Below are positions 34,693 through 47,166 of a DNA stretch of 58,824 nt, piece by piece. Location: positions 1 to 58,824 of the forward strand of contig CDMY01000457.1 of assembly GCA_001179505.1 (NCBI GenBank), written 5' to 3'. The translations under genes were made by a program, and so were the position numbers. The notes beneath the pieces are model-generated. The model searched no databases. It was not told the origin of the DNA and saw only the letters and a list, made by a program, of their open reading frames with translations. The first letter of the stretch is position 1. Every line of letters begins with the position of its first letter. This DNA is from Vitrella brassicaformis. Its lineage: Eukaryota; Sar; Vitrellaceae.

Positions 34693-35315
34693 CCACATGG
34701 GATGCCGAGTCCGTGGCGTGTCCGTCATGCAACCGCCCACCTGTCTTGAGCACAACGCACGCCACAATCTGCCCGACCCGAAACCGCTCCCCCAGCGGCG
34801 CCACGCCGACACTGCCCTCGTCTGTGTCGATGTACTCGGCCTCCATGGTGTGCTGGTGGGCCACGTAGCCCGTGAGGAAGTAGGGCAGCGACACAACCAA
34901 GTCGGTCGATGTGATCTCAGACACCACACCAAGGAGGAGAGTCCCAACCTTCAGATCCTGACACACACAGGGAAGCCGGTGGTCGTCTTCGTTCGTTCCT
35001 GGCGTGGTTGTGGTGTTGTGATGGGTGGGTACCTTGAGCCTGAGATATCTGACGTCAGGCGGCAGCGTCACGGCGTCAGGACTGGGACCGATTGGCTGAC
35101 TGTCGTCATCACCACGGGATGACTCATCGGTCACAGCTCGCCTCTTGCTGCCCGGAGGCGGAGGCACACTCTTCGCTTTGGGACGGCTCCTAGGAAAGTC
35201 CTCCTCCTTGCTGCAAGGTGACGAGAGGGAGGAGAGAAGCAAACACGCAGGTCTCGCCGCTTCGGTGTGTGCATGTAGCTGTTATAACGACCTCCACCCC
35301 TCACCTATAGTCCAT
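26913..35315 (-). CDS. RRP5: RRP5/PDCD11 homologue, S1-repeat ribosome biogenesis factor
   Basis: The start is at 35315. Exon 1 is only 11 nt (ATGGACTATAG) and exon 2 begins at 35210, giving MDYSKEEDFPRS, like the RRP5 start (EESFPRG in human PDCD11). Many S1 RNA-binding repeats follow, at least eight by eye: LKVGTLLLGVVSEI (about 35035), LHVGEVVTGVIEKI (about 33170), RLQLTAKKTLVRD (about 32800), HVKIGGLLSATVSSV (about 31280), VGQVVGGYI (about 29405) and GDTVTGRV (about 29075). An acidic linker (28830-28260) leads to C-terminal HAT/TPR repeats (WIKYMAYWLKLSELRHAREV, KERQNVWIAYLNMECSFG, GQTIFEGLLRTYPRRLDLW), ending at 26913. RRP5 acts in the nucleolus in pre-rRNA cleavage for both subunits. 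Borders of inner exons are approximate. Confidence 0.92.
34660..34689. repeat. (CA)n microsatellite in an RRP5 intron
   Basis: About 15 CA units lie just before an acceptor on the minus strand, where they read as (TG)n. Confidence 0.9.
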
Positions 35316-35704
35316 AGAAACAGCGCCGTCCTTTCAGAAGCAGCTGACGATGAATAGTGATGGAGAGGGACACTCCGACGCTTCACGCGGCAGATGTCGG
35401 GCAAATGCTTTGCGCTTGGTTCTCACGCAGTCGTTCTCTGACCAGATCACGACGATACAAGGCGAATTCCCTTCTTTCTTGAGGCAAGCTCAAACCACAA
35501 GCTCGCAAAAAATGTCGACCGCGCGACTTGTTTTTTCGCCTTTTTCTCGAGGGCGAGAGGGAGGCAGTGACGTCGTCGAGGCAACGTTGAGCTCTTTCTG
35601 CTTCGTGGCGAGAGCGAGAAGGAGTTTTCTTGGGGCGGGGCCAGGAGGCCAGGCGCAGAGGCGCCCTTCCGTCCATTACGCGGCGACGTGACTGGGACGT
35701 GACA
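35316..35704. promoter_or_regulatory. Divergent promoter region between RRP5 and the SRPK-like gene
   Basis: There are 389 bp between opposite start codons, moderately rich in TTTTCGCC/CTCGAGGGCGAG-type motifs. Shared regulation is inferred from position. Confidence 0.4.
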
Positions 35705-38700
35705 ATGACGGACGGCGAAACTGACACAAGGTAAAGCCAAAAGAGAAATGCAGTCGATGACCCAGACGCGTCACGAGACATCCCGATGCATGAACCGACG
35801 GTCATAGGGGCACCTATAGTAGGGGCACCATTCTTGACGTATGTGTTGTGTGCAGATTGCTGGGTGCGTGCGGTGATCGCATCCACCCGCAGGAGCTGCT
35901 GTTCGACAGCGGGAAGTTTCAGGCGACTCACGAGGGCCATGAGAACATCGACGAATATCAACTCGGCGGCTATCACCCCGTCAAGCCGGGGTGGGTGAAG
36001 CCACCACACACACTCGTTTCTCTTCCTCTGGTTGTATGTCATCCATCGGTCTCTGTTGTGCGTTTGTGTACGTGTGTGTTGTTCCTCCCAGTCAGCTGTA
36101 CAATGATCGCTACAGAACGTGCGCCAAGCTTGGCAACGGCCAATACTCGACAGTGTGGCTCGCACTCGACACCAAGTGCGCTATTATCCGAGCTGCATTG
36201 CTTTTTCTGATATCTCGTCGGCTTCTGGTGCTGTCTCCTGGCAGGTCGAAGCGGACCAAGAACGAGCGCCGTCGATATGTGGCCCTCAAGTTCGCCAGGA
36301 GCCACCGTGACTACGCCATGGCTGCACAGGATGAGGTAGGCTGGCTGACATGAGCAGGTGCACCCATCGCTCCCGTACCTCTGTTTGTCCTCACTGTGTT
36401 GTGTGCAGATAGCGGTGGCTGAGACGGTTCGCCGTGCCCTCTTGAGCAGCAGCAGGCTGGAATATAAGAAGAATCTGGAGGTAGGGTGACGCCACACACG
36501 CGGCGAATGCTGCATGGAACCAACCATCAATCATTCGTGTTTGGTCATTGGTGGATCAATCAGGAGAGTTTCCCCGAGTACGGCCGCACCGAGAGTCACA
36601 AGGTGCTGCTCAACTCAACACACGTCCTTCGCCTCGAGGACCGATTCGTGCATCACGGGCCACACGGCAAGCACCACGTCATCGTATTCGAGGTACGTTG
36701 TTGTGCACAGTGGAGACACAAAGGAAGAGACACACTCCCAAGCGTATGTCTCTTTCATGTGCAGCTGTTGGGCCCGAATCTGCTTGAGTTGATCCGTTTC
36801 TATCAGAAGTGCCCCAAAGTACGATGAAAGGAGAGATGGCTATGTGTACGTCTTCTCAGCACGTTTCGTGGCTTGCTTTGTGTGCAGATGTTCTGTCCGC
36901 TGGAGGTGGTTCGCAATGTCTCGTGTCAGCTCCTCATTGGCCTCCACTTCCTGCACAGCTTCGCATCGTAAGCAAACAGACAGACATGGGACGGGGGTGC
37001 GATTGATCTTGCTGTCTCTGCCTAATTGCAGCATCCTGCACACTGACTTGAAGCCCGAGAACATCCTCGTGTCGACGGCCACCTTCCTCAACGACATCGA
37101 CAAGGTGTTCAGGGACTTCCACCACGACAGCAATGGGGACGACAGCAAAGCCAGTAGCGCCGTCTCGCCCAACATTGACACAGAGGAGGGGCCGAAGGCC
37201 GAGGAGGCGCCCGCAGCCGCTGATGAGCCCCCCAGGGGCTCGGCTGTGGCCAACGGGGTGCCGCAGCTCACGCTGCCGCCACCTGCCACGGCCAGCGCTG
37301 CGCCTGCTGCTCCTGTTGTAGCTCCTGTCGCTGCCCCTGTTCCGTCCCCGACAGACCTCAAGAGCATCTTGGGGGCGCGAGGAATCAAGGTATGCACACA
37401 CTCGATTGCAGAAAAAGACTATGGAGGCAGATGTTGTGTGTTTCGGTTTGCAGGTGCCTGGTGATGTGCCTGAGGAGGCTCTGTCGACTCTTGATGAGTT
37501 CCGCAGCATCGCAAAAGGGCAGAAGAAGGACAAGAAGAAAAGACGTGAGATTGATCAATGCGTCAGCCAGACACACACACATTGCACGCTCTGTTCCCCT
37601 CGGTCTTTCAGTTCGCGAGAAACTCAAGAAGATGGGCGTTGATGATTGCATCCTCGATCTCGACCTGTCCGTCATGCCCGGCACAGCCACCAACGAGGCC
37701 ACGGCTGACAGCCCCGACGCCTCCACGGCTTCGCCCCTCACTGCTCGAGGCTTCAGGCAGCCCCAGCACAAGCACAAGAAGTCCACTCTCTTTCGACAAG
37801 CCGCAGCCGCCCAGAGGACCGCCGGGCGGAAGCAAGCAGACATCGAGGAGAGGGATGAAGCGGAGGAGCAGCAAGAGCAAGAGGGGCACGATGACGAGAG
37901 CAGCCTGGCTGACCACCCTGCTGGCCCAGAGGATGCTCCCGACACCGTTGTCCCACCAGCAGAGGAGTCCGTCACTGCTCAAGAGCCGCCTGACGTCGCC
38001 GATGGAGTGTCGGAGGCCCCGCCTGCTGACGAAGAGGCCAGTCGACACAATGGCGACGTCGAGGCCCCCGAGCAGGCACCAGACAACGAAGCGCTCGCCA
38101 GCAGCCAGGAAGGCGAGCAGGGTGCTGTGTCTCCTGAGGGCGAGGCATCCGCCGTGGCCGTCCCATTCATCGCCCCTGACCAGCCAGAAGGCTCGGCCGA
38201 CCGGCCCAGTGGCGCTGAGGCGGATGCCGGTGGCGGTGAGGTGACAGCGACCGAGCAGATGGCCGATGACGTTGCCAGCCAGACGGTCGAGGGCACTCAG
38301 GCGGACGAGGACGAGGCATCGCCAGGCAAGAGCAAGAGGAAGAAGAGGGGCCGCAGGGGAGGGGCCAAGAACAAGCGAAAGAACCAGGAAGGAGAAGAAA
38401 ACGAGGGAGGCACGGACAGCCCGCCGGCCAGCGAGGCGCCACAGGACAGCGTTGCTGCTCTCGAACTGGAGCCGCCCATCAGCGGCCCCGGCGAGACGGC
38501 AGTGCTGGTGGAGATCGAAGGCCCCGAACCCGCCTCGGCCGCGCCCCAGACCAAGAAGAAGGACAAGATGAGAGGCAAGGCTGCAGCCGCAGACAAGAGT
38601 GAAAACAAAGAGCCCGAGCAGGAGCAGGGAGATCAGGAGGAGAGAGAGGTGGACAACGACGATGCGGGTGAGGCAGACTCTGTGGACATGGTGGTGGCTG

Positions 38701-41700
38701 AGCTGGACCGCGAGGCCGCCGAGGCACGCGAGGGCGGCAAGAGGAAGGGCAAGTCGCGGAAGAAAGGCAGAGGCAAGGAGGGCCGCAGGGGCGGCAATGA
38801 TGGGGTATCGCATGGGGGGAACGGCAACGGTGGGGATGCTGCGTGTGTGGACTTTGACGAGTCGGAGTTGCCAAGGGGCAAGGTGGACGTGCCGTACGTC
38901 AAGAAGGAGCTCAAGCCCTCACGCAGTGACCCCTCGCTGCTGACCACATATGAGGAGGAATGGGAGCAATCATACGTCAAGTAGGGCAACACCACACACG
39001 AATGAATGTATCACATGGCCTTCGTTGTACGCTTCAGGCCTCCATATCAGCACTTCCAGCAGATATATGACTGGGCCATCAAGGTAGCCCAGGCTCGCGC
39101 CCGCAGTGACGCCAAGAACCTCCTGTACTACCCCATCTTGCCACCCGAGGTCAACCACCCCGTGTACTTTGCCCCGGAGTACCTCCACAGCAGCAAGCGC
39201 GCGACGGCGGGGTGTGAGGTGCCGTGCTTCTACCCCACGCCGTATGAGGTCCGCTATCTGCCCAGCACGGTCCGACATGACGTGACGAAGAAGAGCCTTG
39301 CTGACTACAGCAAGTGGTGAGATTGCATGACGGGCACGGCAGACGAAATCTCGTATTGAGAAGCGTGCTTACTGGTTGTGTGGTGGCAGTGTTGCTGACT
39401 GTCACATCTTTCATGACGACACTGCTGAGTTCAAGATTGCTGACCTGGGTGGGTCAGGCACGGGAGAGAAAGAGCAGCACGCATTTGTGCTGCGTCCTCT
39501 GTGTGTCTTCTTTGTGCAGGTAACTGCATGTTGGATTTGGGTATGGAGAGGGAGGTCATTCAGACCCGGCAATACAGAGCACCGGAGGTACGGACAGACG
39601 CAACAGCCCCCTCGCTCATGTCTCTGTTCATGTCTGCATGTGTGTCATGTGTGGATCTGTGGATGCAGGCTGTGTTGCAGATCCAGCCGTATTCCTTCAC
39701 CACGGACATCTGGTCACTGGCCTGTGTCATTTATGAGCTCGTCACTGGTGAGCGGGTGGGTGGGTCGGTAGCACGCACAGCAGGAGGATGCGGGTGCTGC
39801 TGTGTTGTGCAGGTGAGTTTCTGTTTGAGATGCTGGAGTCTGAGGATCCTGAGAATGACGACCTCACGCACATAGCACTGGTATTCCTCGCCCATGAGGC
39901 CTCTACTCATTATCGTCGTGGGTCCACATTGTGTCCCTTCCTTCCATCAATGTTAGTTTATCGAGACGTTGGGTCCGCTCCCGGAGGACATATACCAAAA
40001 AAGCGAGAAATATCAAGCAAGCTTCCTTCCGTCTCCCGCAACAGCCCTTAATTCATCCTCTCGCGTGTCTGTGCGTGTGTGTGTGCAGCGTTTCTATCCA
40101 TTTCTGTCCGACAAGAAGAAGAACCCTGACAGAAGCATCTCACGCAGACTCAGGGAAATGTGAGCATTGCTCCAAATGAAGAGGACGCGCAGACACATCT
40201 GCCTTGCCCATTTGCTCATTTCTGCGTGTTCAGTCGTAAGGATTTGGGTGAGTTCGAGCGTCAGTTGCTGGTGCAGTTCCTGGAGCCCATGCTGGAGTAC
40301 GACCCCGCCAAGCGACACACGGCCGACAAACTGCTCGCAAACGACTTCTTCACACGCAGACTGCGCATCGACAGCATGGTCCCATACTCAGAAAAAGTCG
40401 AAGAGGTAGGAAAACATACCCACACACACACACACACACACGCACTTCATTCATATCCCGGTTCGGGTCTCTGTCTGCACAGACGTGGAGCTACTGTCGG
40501 AGGTACGTCCAGCAGCACTCGTCCCCATCTGACGCCCAGGAGCATGCCGAGCACGAGAGAGAGGCCCTCGTGGCCGCCGAGATGACCGCGTCTCTTCATG
40601 ACCACCAGCACGCATCTCACTCGGCCAACGGACACCTCCAGCACGCACTCGGCCCCCGGGGCCCCTTCTATAGCTATCACGGCTACGAGACGGAGGGCAC
40701 GCAGGCGATGGCCTTCTTCGACCACAGTGATCCCCGCGCCCGCATCTACCAGACGGAGCAGGTGGACCACGCACGTGCGTGGCGTATGCGGGAGGTGTCG
40801 GAGCTGGAGGTGTCCTATGACCAGATCCGCTACATGGGGCGACCTGACCTGCTCGCACGCGACCACCTGGATCCTGCGATGCATCTGGGGGACCCCAGCC
40901 TGTATCAGCATTACCAGCAGGCGAACAACCCCCTGCTGCAGGACTACGCCTACCAGCAGGCCAACTTCCACCACGTCAACATGCTCCAAGACATCGCACA
41001 GGCACAGAAGACCGATGAGGCGCGCTACCGGTCGTCAGCCAGCGAGGCAATGGCGCGCAGGGCGCTCTTCGATCAGCACCGGCAGCAGATCATGGACAAG
41101 GTCGCCAAAGAGGACCTGCGGCGCTTCAGCGAGAAGCGACGGCAGCACGCCCAGAGGGACGAGGAGCAACTCGAAGCACTCGACGAAGATGAGGATGACG
41201 AGGACGCCGAGGCATCCAAGGCCAAGGACAGGCGAATTCTCTCGCGCACCAAGCAGACGCACCTCTCGCGTGTCGATCTGCCCGCTCACGCGACCACCGG
41301 CCGTGCCCACCACTTCCAGAGGCGATTCCAGAAGCGTCCACGTGACGACGACTCGGACGAGTGCGAGGATGTCGATGACGACGACCAGGAGGACGAGAGG
41401 GCGACCGCGGCCGCTCTCGTGTCGGAGGCAGCCGTGTCCCAGGCCATCTTGGGAATCGGAGCACAAGATGAGCTGGACAGCGACGAGCCGACCGCCCCCG
41501 CTAAGTCGACATTCACAGCACACGACGCAGGCAGGGGGCGCGCAACGAAGGCCAGGCCACACAGAACCGAGGTAAGAAGAGAGAAGAGGACAGTAAGGAC
41601 TGCCAGCATACTTGTCTCCCTGTCGGTGTGTGTCTCACCTCCAAACAGCTAACAGTGAGTGCAGTGGAGACCGACCTGTCGCCCGGCACGCAGCCCCCCA

Positions 41701-43425
41701 CCCAGCAGAGCGCTCAGCAGCCCCAGTCCATGATGGAGATTCACGCACGGGTGCAGTCGTTGCAGCATCAGGTGGACCATCTCTCCTCTCAAGTCGACAG
41801 GGAGAAGAGCAAAGAGGGCAGCCTCCGGACAAAGGAGCATCTGCTGCGAATCGAGAGGGAGAAGCGGGCGGACGACAAGCAGGGTGGCACCCGCAGCGGC
41901 CGCACCAAGCAGCAGCTCATCCACCAGCAGATGGCCACCGCCCCAACTGAGCAGCCCTCTGCAGGCCTGTCTGCCCAGCACACTGAGAGAGAGGACACAC
42001 CAGAGACACTCAAGCAAAATTTCCGTGCGTTTGCGGCGGGCCTGTCGCGCAAGATGGGCCCCAGTCAGCGCGATACGGCGGCAGCAGCAGCAGCCGCGGC
42101 CTCGGGTGTGGGCAAGACAGTGCAGCGTGACGTGAGGGCCGATGTGGAGAATATGAGCCGTCAGTCGTCTGGCAACAGCAACCCTTTCCAGCTGGAGGAG
42201 TCATTCTCTCGGGAGACGGGCCTCAGCCTCAGGGGCTCGGACAGGGAGAGGCTCATGGCCACACAGGTACACGCAAGGCCTGCATTGAGATAACACTTCT
42301 GCCAGCGTCCTGTGCACACATCCACCACTACTTGTCTGTATGTAAAGGCTCGCCTTCCCTGCTTCAGTGGAGCCAAAGTGAGCATTGCGACCACACGCCG
42401 TAATGCAGCCGGACCGCACCCACAGCCCGATCCGTCGCCCGCCTCTGCAGAAGCCGGGACCGACAACGGCCCCTCCTTCAATGAGGATGTCGACAAGGCG
42501 TCCGACCCTCCCCTCGAGCGTCCTATCCCCTGTGTGCCGTCTCCCGAGAGCATCGCCACTGATGGTGATGGAGACGACAGCGCGGCCGAGTCGAGCCAGC
42601 CGCCTGTTATCGAGAGGGAGGGCGATGCAGAGGGGGACGTCGACGGGGACGAGACGGCACTGTATCACGATGCTGAGGGCGGTGAGGGGCAGCAGGGGGA
42701 GGATGAGGGTGTCGCGGAGGCTGCTGACGTGGAGGCTGCACCGTGTGAGGATCTGCCGGAGGATTGCGAGCAGAAAGAGGACAGTGGGGCTGAATGCGAG
42801 GAGGGGGGTTCTCGTGCTCATGAGAGGGCAGGTGGAGAGCAAGAGGAGGGTGACAATGAGGCGGAGGAGGGCATTGCTGACCCCGACGTTGCCGAAGCTT
42901 TGTCCGAATTCGACTCCGGTATGCATGTATACGACCGCACATGGATGGATGGATGGATTCATTGGGTTTGCAGATTCTGATGACGACGATGACCTGCCTG
43001 TCCAAGATGCCCGAGATCTGCGTACTTTTGGTCCGTAAAGACATAGAAGGGATTTGCGTGCGTACAGGTCTCTTGTCTGTCTGTCTCCTTAGCTGGATTC
43101 GTCTCTCAGGGAGCCATGAGCTTCCTCCCTCCACAAAGGTGGGTGAGCGGGAAGGCCATCAACCGATCGAGGCACGCCACTCATTGCCTCTCTCTCTGTC
43201 TCTCTGACCTGTGTCTGCAGCGTGAGTGAATGGGCAGAGGTTGCCCCGGCTGTCTCGGACTCCGCCTGCCCCGCCGGTGATCACGCCATCGTGCATCGCG
43301 GCAGCCCCACCCTTTTCCAGCACACACACTCAACAGAGCTGCCCTCATCCACGTCAGGCAACGGCGAGGATGCGCCCTCGACCACCACCACAACCAAGCG
43401 GGACGAAAGGCAGAAGGAGAGCTGA
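35705..43425 (+). CDS. SR-protein kinase (SRPK-type) with giant spacer and long C-terminal tail
   Basis: The 26-nt first exon (35705-35730) joins exon 2 to give RLLGACGDRIH. SRPK hallmarks: YQLGGYHPVKPG before the kinase domain; KLGNGQYSTVWLALD (Gly loop); YVALKFARS (Lys); ILHTDLKPENILV (catalytic loop, about 37030); ADLGNCM (DLG split by an intron, about 39435); IQTRQYRAPE; TTDIWSLACVIYELVTG; FLEPMLEYDPAKRHTA. SRPKs phosphorylate Arg-Ser domains of splicing factors and have a spacer between lobes. Here the spacer is about 690 residues: Pro/Ala-rich, acidic, with Lys/Arg clusters (KSKRKKRGRRGG). A separate folded-looking piece (PPYQHFQQIYDWAIKVAQAR, 39040-39319) precedes DLG. After the kinase comes a long tail: Gln/His/Tyr-rich, coiled coil (about 41720-41880), acidic (42440-42915). 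I join the tail to the kinase because no new start is evident. Confidence 0.85.
40420..40441. repeat. (CA)n microsatellite in an SRPK intron
   Basis: About 11 CA units lie within the intron between the kinase end and the C-terminal tail. Confidence 0.9.
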
Positions 43426-43914
43426 GTGAGACACATGCTGCACATGTGATGGGTGCAATTGGGCGGCGCTATCATGTGTGCCTGTCTGCAGCATCGGGTG
43501 CCTGGGTGTAGTCGCTGAATTGCTTCTTTGTGGGTGCGGCACAGACAATGGGTGGATTGCAAGGTGGGTATTTGTTTGTTCGTGTGAGACTGCATCAGAG
43601 ATACCGTGTGTGCGTGTGGGGGGGCGGCGCATCCATGTTGATACGTGCGGAACGCATGAGGGATACACAGAGACATCGGCTCGGCGACTGACTGATAATT
43701 GGCAATATCGACCGACCGAACGATTTTATGGTCTCTCCGCTCATCATTCCTCGGCAAGCACCGCGTCGCCTTCCGACGGGAGTTGAAAGCACAGTTGAAT
43801 GTGCTTTCGACAAACGTCGGCAGATGACTGAGCACTTGCAAAAGAGAATCAGAGTGATCTATCCTACACGTACTTAACACGTACACACACAGCATCCCTG
43901 CCACTATCAACCTA
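43426..43914. other. Intergenic spacer between convergent genes
   Basis: No gene is recognised between the stop of the SRPK-like gene and the stop of the hydrolase. Only short open frames are seen. Confidence 0.6.
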
Positions 43915-45605
43915 TCACACCTCACCACCCCTCCCCGGCCTCTGCCTCCCCTCAGCCACATCTGCTATGAACACACACACTCTTCTCAGCGCCTCCCTCG
44001 CCTCGGGGACAACAGATGCCCACATCTCCATAGAGTGCCAGCCCCTCCGGTTCTCATGAAGCGTTGAAACAGCCGGGCCGCTCGCCGAGTAGGACAGTCT
44101 GCGGTGCAGCTGCCGCTGCCGTCTTCGCCAGATATCCAGGAACGAATGGGCGTCGCTCCTCGACCAGTCGTCCTCACCCACAGACACATACAGGGGGGTG
44201 GAATACGTGTTGGGTGGCAGTGCTGTGGCCCGCCAGAGGGTGGGGCTTGCGTCGACAACACTCATGCCAGACGAGGGGAGCAGCCAGGAGTCGGTGGCGT
44301 TGCCCTTCAGCACCCTCTCCACATCCACGTATGCACCGTCCCGCAGTGAGTGGCCGTGGCACGTGCAGTCCATGCACTCGTGATAGGAATCACCTGGGTC
44401 AGATCACAAATGCACATAAGAGTATAATGTGATGTGTGTGTGTGTGTGTGTGATTGTCTTGCCTGAACATGAGAGGTCCAGCCACGGGGAAACGAGCGCG
44501 ATGCCGCTGGGATGACATCCGTCGCCGTGACGAAGTAACTGCAACGCGAGGTTGCCACCTGAGCCATTGCCGACGAGAATGATGGCCTTGCCGTCGCCGC
44601 CCACGAGGTCGATTAGTTCTCTGTGTGCCTCGACCACGGCATCAACCATCTCCTGGAAAGTGGCATTGTATGCCAGCGGGTAAGAAGGCGAGAACACTGA
44701 CAGCCGCTGGATGCCACACCTACCACACACCCGAACGCACATATGAGTGCGAATGGCTACTTTGTCATTGTCCCTCACCATCTTCGTTTCCGTCGTCTCC
44801 TCAGCTCCCTGTGCGTCCCTCTCGCCAACTCCAAGACAAAGCTCTCCTCCCTCCGACTGTGCCGGACATCGCCACTCAGGAACTCACCGCCATGCAGATA
44901 CAGCAGCACCATCGCATCATCCCCACACTCGCCCGCAGGGCTCTCCCCCTCCCCCTGTGTGTCATTGGCGCCGTTGCTGCTCTCCAGTGCGCCAATGGCC
45001 GCCTTGCCCTGTCTCCTCCGTTTTCTCCTACGCCCATATCGTCTTGGCAAGGGCAGTGACATCGGCAGGTCGTCGACAGAGAAGAACCACCAGTCGCCAG
45101 GTGACTTCATGGCTGTGTCTGCGGCATCGATGCGCCGAATGCCGCCGTAGCAGGGCCGCGGATGCAGGCAGAAGTCGCTCAGCTTGTCGTTGCTCTCGGC
45201 CTCCTGCACCGCTGCGCTGATGTCTATCGCAGATGAGTTTTCGCATCGCTCCAGGAAGTCGTCCCTAACGACAAATAGACGTCTTCGCGCCAGCCTGAGC
45301 TGTCGGGAGAGCAGTTTCCCATCCTCTTTGCGCGTGAGATCCGCATCCAGGTAGTCCGCTCCCTTGTCGCCGACCAACAAACTGCACACAACACATAGAA
45401 GGACTCAGCAAAGCGATGAGTGAATGGATGAATATATGCCTCCGATGGGTGCAGCTATGTGTCCATGCCTGATGTAGAAGAGGAAGGATGCCAGCTTCCT
45501 GAGAGTGAGGTCTGCCTTCTTCTTTGCCACTTTTGTCCACATCAGCATGAGTAAAGCAGCCAAGGACGGTGCGCCGAGCTTCTGTGCAACAACAGAAACC
45601 TGCAT
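43915..45605 (-). CDS. Alpha/beta hydrolase, hormone-sensitive-lipase type esterase
   Basis: The exons run 45605-45469, 45381 to about 44780, about 44720-44463 and 44393-43915. The order of motifs is that of the HSL-type family: VLLYLHGGEF (HGG oxyanion motif), SPSYPLAYN, the nucleophile elbow VGNGSGGNLALQLL, SPWLDLSCS, then YVSVGEDDW (likely catalytic Asp) and HENRRGWHSMEMW (likely His). The elbow has Asn where most relatives have Asp (GDSAGG), but the Ser is kept. The N-terminus has a mildly hydrophobic helix (LGAPSLAALLMLMWTKV) that may bind membrane. The likely role is ester or lipid hydrolysis; substrate unknown. Two of the three introns (45468-45382 and 44462-44394) need GC donors to keep frame. 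It is divergent from the 45729 gene by 123 bp. Confidence 0.82.
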
Positions 45606-45728
45606 TTCTCAAAGATCTTTCTCCCTCTTTCAGCTGAAGAGCGGTTTGACGGAACATTTGCGAGCTTGAAAGCTCTGCGAGGAGTTTTCCGTCCTTCTCG
45701 GCTTTTTCGTCGCCGTCAATCGGTCATC
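45606..45728. promoter_or_regulatory. Very short divergent promoter (123 bp)
   Basis: The start codons of the hydrolase (45605) and the next gene (45729) are only 123 bp apart and point away from each other, so both must use this segment or start inside each other. Confidence 0.5.
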
Positions 45729-47166
45729 ATGGATCAGCTGGCTGTTGTGCGTGAGCTGCATCGCAAGCGGTACGAACTGCGGATGCAGAGCTCACAGGAC
45801 GCCATCGACGACAGTTCCGACGTACCTGACGACTCCCCGCCGCGTTCCAAGACCGCATTCGACGCAACAACGCCACTGGTGGACGAGCGGACGGAATCCG
45901 GCGGCAAGTCGAAGGGAATAGATGTGGATGAGCACAACGTGGCTGGTGGAGAGCAAGCAGGGCAGGAGAATGTCCCTGCTGTTCCTGCTGGTGTCGGCGA
46001 TTCGTATGACACTGGTGACCTGAGGCGAGCCGATGAGGTCTACCAGGAGCGGCTCATCGACAGTGGCTCCTACGATAGACATCACAAGTGGGTGGGTGAG
46101 GGCGACAAAACAATCTTGGCATCCGTGTGGTTCTTATTGCACGGTCTTTTGTTCCCTCCGTCGTCTTATCCTTGCAGGCAGGATGTCACGGTGATGGTCG
46201 ACGGCAGATGGGAGCTGCGCTTCGCTCCCCGCTGCCGGCTCCATCACCTGCTGGAGGCCATCATCACCCGCGCACAGCAAGAGGACTTCCCCTACCCCTA
46301 CTCGCTGCTGCTGCACCACCTGGATCGCTTCACCCGCTCCCATCGCGAGCACGAGGGCGAGCCGCTGTCGCTGAGTGTGTGCGTCAAGACGAAAAGCAAG
46401 ACGGAGGTGCTGCTCAACGACTACAACACGATGGGGGCACTGCCGACCATCAGAGGGGTGGTGCACATCGTGTGCCGGCCAGCTGAGGGAGTAGAGGAGA
46501 CTGGAGGGGCTGTAGATGCAGGTGCGGTGCTGTAGATCAGACAAGACAAGCACTCAATGAGTGTGTGCATGGCCATGTCCTTCATCTGTGTGGCTGTGTG
46601 TATCAGGCAAGGCCAAGCAGATGACGCCCAAGCCTGCCGAGCGACACATCATGGCCCAGACCGCGGAGGACAGTGCAGCAGCAGCTGCTGCTGCTGTTCC
46701 TCTTGCCAAGCAGCCTGTTGATGTTGCCAAGGTGGGAGGTGCTGCCAGCGGCCCCGCTGCTGCCATCCCTCTCAAGGGCGCTCCGCTGCCTGTGCGCGAG
46801 ACCGCCGAGCCTCAACACATCATGCATAAGAGTGAGCACATTCATTCACGCATACATGGGTGGGTGTGGGAGCGCATCGTTCACCTGTGCGGTCCTCCTC
46901 CTTGTTGTGGCTGTTCAGGCCCGTCGCCCCCTTCGTTGTCGCCTCCCCAGCCCCCCCACCAGCGCCCCTTCCGCCCCGCCATGCCCCTGTACGCACCAGC
47001 ACCGGCCATGATGCCCGGCGTGGGCCACTATCCTCCTGCTGCGGCGGCGGCCCGCCCGCCTGCAGCCAGTGGGTTTGTCTACGCGCCTGCGCCGTACCCC
47101 ATGCGGCCGCCCTATGGCTACCCGCATCACCAGCACCACTACCAGCACGGACATTGGCGGGGGTAG
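45729..47166 (+). CDS. Conserved-looking protein of unknown function with Pro/Ala-rich C-terminus
   Basis: The ATG at 45729 (MDQLAVVRELHRKRYELRMQ) opens a charged helical start followed by an Asp/Ser-rich linker. A splice from CACAA/GTGGGT (about 46088) to GCAGGATG (about 46179) joins HHK to QDVTVMVDGRWELRF. The next part looks like a compact domain (about 46180-46480: LHHLLEAIITRAQQEDFPY, LSLSVCVKTKSKTEVLLNDY, RGVVHIVCRP). Then come an Ala-rich exon (about 46607-46829) and a last exon rich in Pro, Tyr and His (PPYGYPHHQHHYQHGHW), ending at 47166. I do not recognise the family. The low-complexity tail resembles those of RNA-binding or condensate proteins, but that is only suggestive. Confidence 0.65.

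Noticed and set aside
37608-38813. 401-codon open frame on the minus strand
   Set aside because: It lies opposite the low-complexity spacer of the SRPK-like gene. The composition (Leu/Ala/His-rich) is what the complement of a Glu/Ala/Lys-rich GC-rich frame gives, and it has no domain.
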